This document shows positions 28,246 to 37,131 of a stretch of 64,000 bases of DNA, piece after piece; the first letter of the stretch is position 1, and each line of letters begins with the position of its first letter. The stretch comes from Olivibacter sitiensis DSM 17696 (lineage in GTDB: Bacteria > Bacteroidota > Bacteroidia > Sphingobacteriales > Sphingobacteriaceae): positions 23,135 through 87,134 of the forward strand of contig NZ_ATZA01000017.1 of assembly GCF_000427965.1 (NCBI RefSeq), read 5' to 3'. The notes beneath the pieces are model-generated. The model saw only the letters and a list, made by a program, of their open reading frames with translations, made no database searches and was not told the DNA's origin. A program made the position numbers and the translations under genes.

Positions 28246-29046
28246 CTATTGAAAGCGGAAAGAATAAGAGCTTTGATAGAAATTGTAATTCACGCCTTCT
28301 TCTTCACTGGGATTGGCATATACTGCCTGCACAAGCCACAAGCCAGAGCGATTCAACTTAAAGAAAAACTGTCCGTCATCGTTCGATCTATACCTGGCAG
28401 CAAAAATTTGCCCGTTCATGGCTTTTGTGTAGATCACAATGCTGACCCCCTTTTGTGGCTTTCCGTTCAGGTAGGCTACCGCAATGATATCATCGCCATA
28501 CAGAAGTTTATATGGATTTTGTTGCAATATGATCTCCAATTGCTTTCCCTCTACTTTGCTGTGCAATCCACCACTATTTTTATCGGTCATAGTCAAAGCT
28601 TTGGCAGTAAAGAACGTATTGGCGGTATATTCCGTAGTAAATCCAGATGAATCTATAACAGAAGCCAAATCGGTGAGATTTTCGGCGTTGGCAAATTCTT
28701 CCACGGTAAGGTGATCGTGCTCCGCTTTCCCTCCGCTAAATTCGACGGTCAATAAGCTTTGTCCGGTATTTTGCTGCTGTGCCGAAAAACGGACAAAAGC
28801 TGTTGAGTCTATTTTTAAATCGGGGATCTTTTTCCCTCCTTGCAAATAACTAAAAACAGACAGATTACCAACCGTTTCAGGAGCAATGGCTGTGCTGTCC
28901 AATCCCCGTCCCTGGTAAAGCACATACATGACCGAATCACCCTTATTGTTTGAATATTTATCGGCAATTAAGGAGTAGTCTTGGGCATAGAGGCCAAAAG
29001 AAAAAAACAATTGAAATAGCAAACAACTAATATAGGATCTAAGCAT
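28246..29046 (-). CDS. exported DUF4198-like protein
   Basis: 266 residues from the ATG at 29046 (MLRSYISCLLFQL). An in-frame TTG at 29070 is rejected. A signal peptide ends about residue 21 (GLYAQ). The C-terminal half has the pattern of DUF4198/NikM-like domains: LEIILQQNPYKLLYGDDIIA followed by LNGKPQKGVSIVIYTK and SNDDGQFFFKLNRSGLWLVQ. Such proteins are often associated with metal or TonB-linked uptake (family knowledge). No transporter is adjacent here, so the role is open. Confidence 0.75.
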   Translation of the reverse strand: MLRSYISCLLFQLFFSFGLYAQDYSLIADKYSNNKGDSVMYVLYQGRGLDSTAIAPETVGNLSVFSYLQGGKKIPDLKIDSTAFVRFSAQQQNTGQSLLTVEFSGGKAEHDHLTVEEFANAENLTDLASVIDSSGFTTEYTANTFFTAKALTMTDKNSGGLHSKVEGKQLEIILQQNPYKLLYGDDIIAVAYLNGKPQKGVSIVIYTKAMNGQIFAARYRSNDDGQFFFKLNRSGLWLVQAVYANPSEEEGVNYNFYQSSYSFRFQ

Positions 29047-29161
29047 GCAAACGTTCTTTTTTTCGTCCAAACCTAATCAAAAATTTTCTCTCTACCTAAA
29101 CTGCTATGGATTTTAACACTTATGTGTTGCTCTTTGCTTATCGAGCCATCGCTTCATGGCG

Positions 29162-30280
29162 CTAATCGCCTTTTAGGTAACCTACCACTAGCTCGGCCAC
29201 CCTATCTGATGCTCCAGGCTTGCCCATCAATTCGTCCAGGCGATCGTATTCGGCTAGCACATAGCTGCGCCGTTCCTTATTGTTCAACAATAGATCCAGT
29301 TCATCGGCAATGGTATCATGATTGGCTTCTTTCTGAATCAATTCCTTCACCACTTCATCGTCCAGTATGAGATTGACCAGGGAGATAAAGGCTACCTTGA
29401 TAACTTTGCGTGCTATGGCAATACTGATGGGATTGGCCTTATAGACCACCACCTGTGGTACGTGCAGGAGTGCCGTTTCCAAAGTGGCCGTACCGCTTGC
29501 CACTACTGCAGCCTCGGCATGTTTCAACAGGTCGTAAGTTTGACCGAACACAATAGGCACTTCCATTTCGTCCATGTAGCGTTTGTAATAGGCTGTATCA
29601 AAATTGGGTGCCCCTGCTATCACAAACTGGTGCATGGGAAAAAGCCCCACAAGCTTCATCATCTCGGGCAATAGTCTGGAGATTTCCATTTTTCGGCTTC
29701 CTGGCAATAGGGCGATGATTGGCCTGTCTGCTCGCAAATGGTTTTCCATCAGGAAATCAGCACGATAAGGGTAGCTAGCAATAGCATCCAACAAGGGATT
29801 ACCCACATAATCGACCTTCATGCCCCACTGCTCGTAGAACTCCACTTCAAAAGGCAAGATGCAAAATAGGTGATCCACTATCTTCTTTATCTTTTTTACA
29901 CGTCCCGTATTCCAAGCCCACACCTTAGGTGAGATATAATAAAAGACCTTGATATCGTGCTTTTTGGCGAACTCCGCCAGTTTGAGATTGAAACCTGGGA
30001 AGTCAATGAGCACGAGCGCATCGGGTTTCTTCTGCAAAATATCGGCTTTTACTTTTTTGAGGTTGGATAGCACGGTGCCCAGATTGGCCACCACCTCCAC
30101 AAAGCCCATAAAAGACATTTCAGACGTATGCAACAGGGGCTTCTTGCCACTCGCCGCTGCCATTAGATCGCCACCTACAATCTCAAAATCGGCTCCCTTG
30201 TCGCGCTCGCGCAATGCCTTAATCAGATTGGAACCATGCAGATCTCCCGAGCTCTCGCCAGCAACCAGGTAGTATTTCAT
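29162..30280 (-). CDS. lpxB: lipid-A-disaccharide synthase
   Basis: GT19 enzyme that joins UDP-2,3-diacylglucosamine and lipid X to form the lipid A disaccharide on the inner membrane. It has 372 residues from the ATG at 30280 (MKYYLVAGESSGDLHGSNLI), the invariant N-terminal signature. The in-frame ATG at 30367 would add a hydrophobic 29-residue tail and is rejected. Other motifs seen are LIDFPGFNLKLAEFAKKH (about 87), YYISPKVWAWNTGRVKKIKK (about 113), LLPGSRKMEI (about 192) and ASGTATLETALLHVPQVVVY (about 280). It is downstream of surE and a small membrane gene. Confidence 0.97.
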   Translation of the reverse strand: MKYYLVAGESSGDLHGSNLIKALRERDKGADFEIVGGDLMAAASGKKPLLHTSEMSFMGFVEVVANLGTVLSNLKKVKADILQKKPDALVLIDFPGFNLKLAEFAKKHDIKVFYYISPKVWAWNTGRVKKIKKIVDHLFCILPFEVEFYEQWGMKVDYVGNPLLDAIASYPYRADFLMENHLRADRPIIALLPGSRKMEISRLLPEMMKLVGLFPMHQFVIAGAPNFDTAYYKRYMDEMEVPIVFGQTYDLLKHAEAAVVASGTATLETALLHVPQVVVYKANPISIAIARKVIKVAFISLVNLILDDEVVKELIQKEANHDTIADELDLLLNNKERRSYVLAEYDRLDELMGKPGASDRVAELVVGYLKGD

Positions 30281-30363
30281 GCTGAAAAAGTAAAAATAAA
30301 AAAGTAAAAATAAAAAAGATATGAGATATGAGAATTGAGACATCACTTTGCCTTCCCCATACC

Positions 30364-30648
30364 TCAAACCTTAAATCCTTTCAAATACAACAATAGCAAC
30401 ATGCAGGCAAAAGTGACCAATATTACTCCCCTCGCAGTCCCGTCCTTCTCGTTTTTATATAAATAGCGAAGCAAGATTAAATTGACCGCAGCAGACAACA
30501 CATACGCTAGGAGCGGCTTTCTTTGCGTCAAAGTTTCCACGAGATGGTATTCCGTAAAGAAAAAAGCGATCAAGGGAGCCACGCTGCCTAGCAGGCAGCC
30601 AAACAAGATGTGATTGTAACGCAAAAATACCATGTTATTTCCTGACAT
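30364..30648 (-). CDS. small conserved-type membrane protein between surE and lpxB
   Basis: 94 residues with three hydrophobic stretches (about 8-28, 40-60 and 70-90) and Lys/Glu between them. It overlaps the end of surE by 14 bases and lies 84 bases before lpxB, so it is almost certainly co-transcribed and perhaps translationally coupled. No family is recognised with confidence. A role linked to lipid A is guilt by association only. Confidence 0.75.
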   Translation of the reverse strand: MSGNNMVFLRYNHILFGCLLGSVAPLIAFFFTEYHLVETLTQRKPLLAYVLSAAVNLILLRYLYKNEKDGTARGVILVTFACMLLLLYLKGFKV

Positions 30649-31414
30649 CGAATGACCAACTGTTCAATTGCGGAATGGCATGATGAGCCGTCATATCAAA
30701 CTGGGTGGGCACGATGGTCGCATAGCCCCGTTCGATGGCCCACACGTCGGTATCCTCTCCCCTATCATTGAGCACAAACTTGCCTGTCATCCAATAATAG
30801 GGACGATTATAGGGATCCATCCTTTCGTCAAAGCCTTCGGCCCAGCGCGCATCTGCCTGCCGGCAGATTTTCACTCCCTTAATCTCTCCTCGGGGAAAGT
30901 TCACATTGAGCAATGTGCCCATCTGTATGCCATTGCGAATGACCTGACTGGCAATGGACGAGGCCCATTTTCTGCAGGTAGAGAAATCGGCGTCATAGGA
31001 AAAGTCGTCATAGGAAAACCCGATACTGGGTATACCCTCAATGGCACCTTCTACCGCAGCAGACATGGTACCACTATAAAGCACGTTGATGGAATTGTTG
31101 ATGCCATGATTGATTCCCGAAACGCATAAGTCGGGCTTCTTGTCACCAAAGATCTTATGAACGGCCAGTTTCACGCAATCTACGGGCGTGCCGGTACATT
31201 TATACATTTCCACTCCCTCATAGAGATCCATGGCGTCTATGCGCAAGGGTTCTCCAAAGGTAATGGCATGCCCCATGCCAGACTGCGGCTTATCTGGCGC
31301 TACCACCGTCACCTTGCCCAGATGCTGCATTTCCTCTATCAGCACGCGAATGCCGGGGGCATCCACGCCATCGTCGTTGACAACCAGTATATGTGGCATT
31401 TTGCTTTTTGTCAT
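30635..31414 (-). CDS. surE: 5'-nucleotidase SurE
   Basis: Metal-dependent nucleoside-monophosphate phosphatase of stationary phase. It has 259 residues from the ATG at 31414 (MTKSKMPHILVVNDDG); the ATG at 31399 is an alternative. The ORF reaching to 31477 would run through a terminator hairpin and is rejected. The motifs seen are ILVVNDDGVDAPGIRVL with the Asp-Asp metal site, VVAPDKPQSGMGHAITF, GTPVDCVKLAVHK, DLCVSGINHGINNSINVLYS and YSGTMSAAVEGAIEGIPSIG. It is first in the surE/small membrane/lpxB run. Confidence 0.96.
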   Translation of the reverse strand: MTKSKMPHILVVNDDGVDAPGIRVLIEEMQHLGKVTVVAPDKPQSGMGHAITFGEPLRIDAMDLYEGVEMYKCTGTPVDCVKLAVHKIFGDKKPDLCVSGINHGINNSINVLYSGTMSAAVEGAIEGIPSIGFSYDDFSYDADFSTCRKWASSIASQVIRNGIQMGTLLNVNFPRGEIKGVKICRQADARWAEGFDERMDPYNRPYYWMTGKFVLNDRGEDTDVWAIERGYATIVPTQFDMTAHHAIPQLNSWSFDVRK

Positions 31415-31428
31415 GGGACGAAAATAAC

Positions 31429-31469
31429 AAAAAGAAAGCGTTTCGACCATAGTAGATCGAAACGCTTTC
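31429..31469 (-). terminator. terminator after the CsbD-like gene
   Basis: A perfect 13-bp inverted repeat GAAAGCGTTTCGA (31434-31446) / TCGAAACGCTTTC (31457-31469) with a 10-base loop ends in T-residues on the minus strand. It lies 30 bases after the csbD-like stop and just before the surE start. Confidence 0.88.
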
Positions 31470-31498
31470 ACCCTCATCAGTTCAAAATTGGTTAGCTA

Positions 31499-31684
31499 TT
31501 ACAAACTATTTAACCAATCTACTACTTGATCGCGTGTTTTACCAGTTTTTTGTTGCAATTTGCCTATCAACTGATCCTCCTTGCCTTCTTCATACAACAA
31601 GTCGTCATCTGTCAATTCAGCATATTTCTCTTTCACTTTTCCTTTCACGGTGTTCCAAGCACCTTTTAACTTCAAATCTGCCAT
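31499..31684 (-). CDS. CsbD-family stress-response protein
   Basis: Short hydrophilic protein of 61 residues with the CsbD pattern [20 protein letters not shown] (repeated GxWNxxKGKxKExxAxLTDDD) and a Gly-Lys-Leu-Gln-x-Lys-Thr-Gly block. CsbD-like proteins are general stress proteins of unknown biochemical role. It is followed by its own terminator and is probably monocistronic. Confidence 0.9.
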   Translation of the reverse strand: MADLKLKGAWNTVKGKVKEKYAELTDDDLLYEEGKEDQLIGKLQQKTGKTRDQVVDWLNSL

Positions 31685-32176
31685 AATAATTTATTTTGCT
31701 TTAAAATAGGTAAACAATGTTTTTTGTTTATTTACTTATGCAACAGCTACCCCAAAAAATTGTTTGGCGATCGGAAAATTAACGGTTATTTCGACCAGAA
31801 AAAGTATGCCATTTTAATGTTGCATTGAACCAAGTTAAAACACTTGGGCAATTTTTTTGTCTTTTAAGAGTTATATTAAACAAGCAACAAGCATTGATTG
31901 CTAACCGATTATTAGACATAAAATAAACTATATGATTTCAAATCTTACATTTTACATTTTACCGGATCCATAAAAAAGCCAGATAACTCGTAAGATTACT
32001 TCCATTTAAAGCTTCGCTTTTTTTATGTGCTCTTCCCGTAGCACATGTTATTTTAATTTAACTATCTATTATGAGACGTCTATTATTTCAGCTCCTATTC
32101 CCCCCTTGAATCTAATTTGCTAAAGCGATTTAGCCAATATCAAACAATATGATAACAAACACATTTTATCTAACCA
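31685..32176. other. 492-base intergenic region before the STN-less susC
   Basis: An AT-rich stretch between divergent genes. A weak hairpin CCAAGT (31830-31835) / ACTTGG (31842-31847) followed by seven T could be a plus-strand attenuator. AAAGCTTCGCTTT with a T-run near 32010-32025 is a second weak candidate. A 12-codon reading frame (ATG at 32071, TGA ending 32109; MRRLLFQLLFPP) lies 67 bases before susC. No RNA family or clear promoter is recognised. Confidence 0.4.
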
Positions 32177-35100
32177 ATGAATGACGATAGTATGCTTAAC
32201 CAAGAAAACAAATCTTTTGGAATAAGCGCAATTAGATTTTTGCTCTTATTTTTTTTATGGCTTAGCGCCATGTGGCCCTATCAGCAGGTAATGGCTTTGC
32301 AAGAGAACACTGCTGGCAACCAACAGCCCAAAAAAGTTTCAGGAACAGTTACCAGTTCTCCCGACAACTTACCCTTGCCCGGGGTATCCGTTATGATAAA
32401 AGGTTCCGATCATGGCACCACCACGGACGAAAATGGCAGGTATACCATTGAAGCATCAAACAATCAGACTATAATTTTCAGATTTATAGGCTATACTGCC
32501 AAGGAAGAGCTAGTAGGTGATCGCACTTCTATCAACGTCGCCCTTCAGGGAGAAGACAATAAACTGGAGGAAGTGGTTGTCGTAGGATACGGAACACAAA
32601 AGCGTAGCGAGATCAATTCCGCAGTGGCCAATGTGACCGAAGAAGATTTCAATGCCGGTGGCGCTCGCTCTCCAGTAGACCTTATACAAGGAAAGGTAGC
32701 CGGTTTAAATATTACCCGTACGCAAGGGAATAACCCAAACTCCGGCGCGTCCATTCAATTACGTGGCATCAATTCATTGACAGGCGGAACCGCGCCTCTG
32801 ATCGTGGTAGATGGTATACCTGGCGGCAACTTGGATCTAATCCAACAGGACGACATCGAATCATTTTCGGTATTGAAGGATGGCTCCGCTGCGGCCATTT
32901 ACGGAACGCGCGGTAATGCGGGGGTCATTCTGATCACCACAAAAAAAGGCAAGGCCGGAGACCCTCGTTACGACTACTCCACCTATTTCCAACATGAAGC
33001 GGTAGACCGGAAACCAAAGTTCCTATCTGCTTCGCAATTCAGGGACTACATCAGTCAAGGCGTGATAAATCCGAACTTGGATCTGGGCGGCTCCACCGAT
33101 CTTTATGATGAACTTGTAAACAAGAACAACTTGAGCCAGTACCACAACTTCGCTGCCTCTGGGGGAAGCGAGAAAACAAATTACCGTGCTTCCCTCTATT
33201 ACAACGATGCCTATGGCATTGCCAAGCGGAATGACCGTGAACAATTTGGCGGACGTATCAATGTCAATCAAACGGGATTGCAAGACCGCCTAAGCATGCA
33301 ATTCAACCTAGCCGCCAATATGAGCAAGGCCGACCTACTGGGTGGAGGGGTAAATGACGATGGGACGACCAATGGTGCCGACTTTGAACAGGCTGTACAG
33401 CGGAATCCCACGGCTCCACTGTACAATCCGGACGGAAGCTTTCTGGAAACCCAAGGTTTCAACAACTATAACCCCGTCGCTCGATTGGCCAATCGCATTT
33501 TTGAACGCGACCAGTCCACCCTCAGCGGCGATGCAACATTTACGCTGGACATCATGGACGGTCTGAAGGCCACTGCCTTTGGCTCCTATATAAGAAACCA
33601 ATATAACGACCGCCGGTATCGCTCGTCGCAAGATTGGGATCAAAGGGAAAATTCGGATTACCAAGGAATGGGATGGGCATCAAAGGCCAACTACCTCACC
33701 TGGACAAAAACTTTTGAATCGACCATAGACTATACCACCATCTTTGCGGAAGATCACTCCTTCAACGCAACGGCAGGTTACAGTTATCAATATTCTACTT
33801 TTGAACGGTTTGACGTAAACAACAATGGTTTCACCAGCGATGTGACAGAAGATTGGGACCTAGGCGGAGGTAGCGCCATCAACAATCCCCTATTGCCAAG
33901 ACCGGGCATGGGCAGCTTCAAGGACGACAATACCCTGATCGCTTTTTTTGGTCGTATCAACTATGCTTATCTAGGCAAATATTCTGCACAAGTTATCTTG
34001 CGCCGCGAAGGTTCCTCACGGTTTGGTGCCAACCATAAATGGGGCAATTTCCCAGCAGCATCCATTGGATGGACGCTGAGCGAGGAATCCTTTATCCAGG
34101 ATCTCAACTTTTTCGACAACCTGAAATTCAGGGCCGGCTACGGTATTACCGGCAACCAGGACATAGACAACTATCAATCCTTGCTCACGCTCAGCTATGG
34201 CGGTGTATACCCGCAGCAGGGCGTGTACTACCAGACATATGGCCCCTCCCGGAATGCCAATCCCGACCTAAAATGGGAGCGTAAAGCCGAATGGAACTTC
34301 GGGCTCGACTTTGCCATATTTGAAAATAGGCTGTCCGGAGCCATAGATGTGTACAACAGAAAGACAAACGATCTACTCTATGAATACAATGCCCAACAAC
34401 CGGGTTTTGTACGTGATCTCATCTATACCAATGTGGGCAGCATTGCCAACAATGGTGTGGAAGTTTTTCTGACCGGTGAACCGATCAAAAAAGAAAATTT
34501 CACTTGGACTGTTGACCTTACCGGAAGTTTGCAGAACAACCGCTTGGATCAGCTGTCCAGTGACGTATTCCAAGCCAACTTTTTGGAATTCGGCGGTCTA
34601 CCATCTCCCGGTAACCTCGGGAATGCGATCCGTCTAGAAGAGGGAGGACGAGTAGGCAACTTCTATGGCAAGCGCTTTGCTGGGCTTACCGATGATGGCA
34701 GGTGGCTGTTCTACAAAGCCGATGGCAGCACGGGCACCGCAAGTGAGATGAGCGACAATGACCTCACGGTGATAGGCAATGGCGTACCAAAATACAATTT
34801 GGCAATCAGCAACCGCTTCACGTATAAAAATCTGGATCTAACGGTTTTCCTAAGAGGGAAATTCGGCTTCGATATACTGAATACGCAGGACATGTATTTC
34901 GGCAACAAGAAATGGTTGCCAAATAACGTTCTAGAAAGCGCCCTCACCACGCATGGCAACTTGGATGACGACCCTCAGTACTCTGACTATTACCTGGAAA
35001 AAGGGGATTTTGTGAAATTGGACAACGTGACATTGGGATACAGCTTTCAGCTAAACACCAATTATATCCGCAACCTACGGATCTATGCAACAGGAAGAAA

Positions 35101-35233
35101 TCTGCTCACATTTACCGGTTATAGTGGCATCGATCCAGAATTGCAGGATACAGGGTTCACCACGGGGATAGATAGCCGTGGGTTTTATCCACGTACACGT
35201 TCTTGGACCATAGGTTTGAATGTTGGATTTTAA
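32177..35233 (+). CDS. SusC/RagA-family TonB-linked outer-membrane transporter lacking an STN domain
   Basis: TonB-dependent channel of 1018 residues. After a signal sequence (about residues 18-42) it goes straight into the carboxypeptidase-regulatory-like domain (VSGTVTSSPDNLPLPGVSVM) with no STN domain. It has the TonB-box-like EEVVVVGYGTQKR, a plug with the RGINSLTGGTAPLIVVDGIP segment, and a beta-barrel ending RSWTIGLNVGF. It overlaps nothing and is followed 14 bases later by susD. Absence of STN agrees with the absence of sigma/FecR genes beside it, so its regulation must be by another route. The ligand is unknown. Confidence 0.96.
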   Translation: MNDDSMLNQENKSFGISAIRFLLLFFLWLSAMWPYQQVMALQENTAGNQQPKKVSGTVTSSPDNLPLPGVSVMIKGSDHGTTTDENGRYTIEASNNQTIIFRFIGYTAKEELVGDRTSINVALQGEDNKLEEVVVVGYGTQKRSEINSAVANVTEEDFNAGGARSPVDLIQGKVAGLNITRTQGNNPNSGASIQLRGINSLTGGTAPLIVVDGIPGGNLDLIQQDDIESFSVLKDGSAAAIYGTRGNAGVILITTKKGKAGDPRYDYSTYFQHEAVDRKPKFLSASQFRDYISQGVINPNLDLGGSTDLYDELVNKNNLSQYHNFAASGGSEKTNYRASLYYNDAYGIAKRNDREQFGGRINVNQTGLQDRLSMQFNLAANMSKADLLGGGVNDDGTTNGADFEQAVQRNPTAPLYNPDGSFLETQGFNNYNPVARLANRIFERDQSTLSGDATFTLDIMDGLKATAFGSYIRNQYNDRRYRSSQDWDQRENSDYQGMGWASKANYLTWTKTFESTIDYTTIFAEDHSFNATAGYSYQYSTFERFDVNNNGFTSDVTEDWDLGGGSAINNPLLPRPGMGSFKDDNTLIAFFGRINYAYLGKYSAQVILRREGSSRFGANHKWGNFPAASIGWTLSEESFIQDLNFFDNLKFRAGYGITGNQDIDNYQSLLTLSYGGVYPQQGVYYQTYGPSRNANPDLKWERKAEWNFGLDFAIFENRLSGAIDVYNRKTNDLLYEYNAQQPGFVRDLIYTNVGSIANNGVEVFLTGEPIKKENFTWTVDLTGSLQNNRLDQLSSDVFQANFLEFGGLPSPGNLGNAIRLEEGGRVGNFYGKRFAGLTDDGRWLFYKADGSTGTASEMSDNDLTVIGNGVPKYNLAISNRFTYKNLDLTVFLRGKFGFDILNTQDMYFGNKKWLPNNVLESALTTHGNLDDDPQYSDYYLEKGDFVKLDNVTLGYSFQLNTNYIRNLRIYATGRNLLTFTGYSGIDPELQDTGFTTGIDSRGFYPRTRSWTIGLNVGF

Positions 35234-35247
35234 AGGAAGAAAGAATT

Positions 35248-36876
35248 ATGAAAATCATATCAAATAAGCAATTGTACATTTGTTTCTGCCTTCTATCCCT
35301 ATGGATGATGCAGGCGTGTACCAAGCTAGACGAAAATCCGTATAGTGAAATCAGGGAAGATCAATTTTTCAACAATCGGCGAGAGGTATTGCAAGCGGCG
35401 TTGAGACCTTTCACCCATTTGCAGGCCTGGTATACGTTCAATGGCGACCAAGGTTATTATTATCACAGTGAGCTGTCCGCCGATCAGTTGGCCTGGCCAC
35501 AAAAAGGAAGGCATGGCTATGATGCGGGAGACCACTTCAGACAACACTACCATACCTGGACAGACAATGAAAGCCGCATGCGTGGGTGCTGGATTCTGAT
35601 GTGGACAGGCTTGGGATATGTCAACAATGCCCTGGAAAACATTGAACAACTAGACCCAGAAACCGTGGGCATGGAGGAAGAGGAGCTGACGGCCATTGTT
35701 GCTGAGTTACGTGTTCTGCGTGCTTTTCATTATATGAAAATCATGGATCTATGGGGCAATGTACCCATTACCACCGAGGTATCTACAGGCATAGACAATC
35801 CGGAAACAAAATCCAGGGCCGAAGTGTTCGATTTCGTACAAACCGAATTGGAAACCTATGTACCCCAGATGTTCCCATTATCCAGCGAGTTGATTGGTCG
35901 TGTATCCATGGCCGCTGGCTATGCCATGCTGGCCGAACTCTACCTGAACGCAGAGAAATGGAGAGGAACGCCCATGTGGGAAGAATGTATCGCTGCCTGT
36001 GACAAGATTATCAGCGGCGAGGCCGGAGGATTGGGCGGAACGCCCAGTTTGGCAACTGATCTCAACAGTACGTTTAGCAATACCAATAAAAATGCTACGG
36101 AAAACCTCTTTCAATTTGCCTACAGCAGGCAAGGTGGTTTTGCCATTGGCTGGGGCATGTTGATGGGATATGATTACATGCGCGACGTGCTGAACGTCGG
36201 TTATGGCGGATCCAATGGGTTTGTGGTCATTCCCACGGCTTTTGACAGCTATGCGGAAAATGACCTCCGGAAGAAGGAATGGTTTCTCTTTGGTCCACAA
36301 TACCGATATGGTACTACTACCCCCGTACTAGGCACCGAAGAATACGATGGGCAACCTTTTATTTTGGTCAACAGCATTCGCCGCGAAAGCCAAGGAGATA
36401 CCACCAGCGAAGGTGGCATGGCCGAAGGGGAAGAGAATAGTGGCGCACGTTTCAACAAATACAAGTCTGGCACCTTGAGTGATCAAAACTATTTGGAAAA
36501 CCACTATGTCATGTACCGCCTCACGGAAATCTATTTCAACAAAGCAGAAGCTTTGATGCGCCAAAATGGCGGAAACGCCACGCAGGAAGCGGTAGATTTA
36601 ATCAACGCCTCCAGAAGGCGTGCCTTTTCTGAAGCCGACTGGCCAGAAGCACAATATACCCCAGCCTCTCTGACTATGGACGAACTACTTGCAGAAAGAG
36701 GCAGGGAATTCATCTTCGAAGGCAAACGCAGAACCGATTTGATCCGTTTTGGCAAGTTTACAACAGCTACTTGGTGGGACCACCAACCATCTGGGGATCC
36801 GAACAAGGAATTGTACGCCATACCAAACACACAAATCGCCATCAATCCAAACTTGGTGCAAAATCCCGGTTACTAA
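35248..36876 (+). CDS. SusD/RagB-family nutrient-binding lipoprotein
   Basis: Surface binding lipoprotein of 542 residues from the ATG at 35248 (MKIISNKQLYICF), preceded by AAAGGAAGAAAG. An in-frame ATG at 35203 lies inside susC and is rejected. The lipobox is MMQAC near residue 24. SusD marks: LRVLRAFHYMKIMDLWGNVP (about 165), EIYFNKAEALMRQNGG (about 430), ERGREFIFEGKRRTDLIRFG (about 490), and an NPNLVQNPGY C-terminus. It forms a two-gene operon with the preceding susC. A hairpin that is also the left end of the mobile island follows 15 bases after the stop. No enzyme genes are attached, so the substrate class is open. Confidence 0.95.
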   Translation: MKIISNKQLYICFCLLSLWMMQACTKLDENPYSEIREDQFFNNRREVLQAALRPFTHLQAWYTFNGDQGYYYHSELSADQLAWPQKGRHGYDAGDHFRQHYHTWTDNESRMRGCWILMWTGLGYVNNALENIEQLDPETVGMEEEELTAIVAELRVLRAFHYMKIMDLWGNVPITTEVSTGIDNPETKSRAEVFDFVQTELETYVPQMFPLSSELIGRVSMAAGYAMLAELYLNAEKWRGTPMWEECIAACDKIISGEAGGLGGTPSLATDLNSTFSNTNKNATENLFQFAYSRQGGFAIGWGMLMGYDYMRDVLNVGYGGSNGFVVIPTAFDSYAENDLRKKEWFLFGPQYRYGTTTPVLGTEEYDGQPFILVNSIRRESQGDTTSEGGMAEGEENSGARFNKYKSGTLSDQNYLENHYVMYRLTEIYFNKAEALMRQNGGNATQEAVDLINASRRRAFSEADWPEAQYTPASLTMDELLAERGREFIFEGKRRTDLIRFGKFTTATWWDHQPSGDPNKELYAIPNTQIAINPNLVQNPGY

Positions 36877-36890
36877 GCATAATAAACGAG

Positions 36891-36923
36891 GAGGCTGTCC
36901 GAAAAGTCGGGCAGCCTCTTTAT
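36891..36923 (+). terminator. hairpin at left island end, also terminator of susD
   Basis: GAGGCTGTCC (36891-36900) pairs with GGGCAGCCTC (36909-36918), with one wobble and an 8-base loop, followed by TTTATT. It lies 15 bases after the susD stop and can end its transcript. The same core recurs inverted at 39331-39351, so it doubles as an element end. Confidence 0.7.
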
Positions 36924-37131
36924 TGAACAGAATTTTATAAATTTACGCAGTCTTAATTTCGGGAAGTCGAAAAAATTCCCGTTGAAGCCTGTCATCATTT
37001 TGAAAAAAGTCATTGAAATACTCAAAGGGTATCCGCTTATGAACGAAGAAGCTGAACAGGATTTTGATAGAAAAAATCATAAAGGCTAAAAACCTAACCC
37101 CCGAAATTATCATCACTGAAAGTTTTAGCGA

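Noticed and set aside
30281..30367. Hydrophobic N-terminal extension of lpxB
   Set aside because: LpxB homologues start at the MKYYLVAGESSGD equivalent; the extension is AT-rich intergenic sequence with repeated AAAAATAAA.
36883..36890. Target-site duplication of the island
   Set aside because: TAAACGAG is in inverted, not direct, orientation at the two ends, so it is part of the inverted ends; no convincing direct repeat could be fixed outside it.
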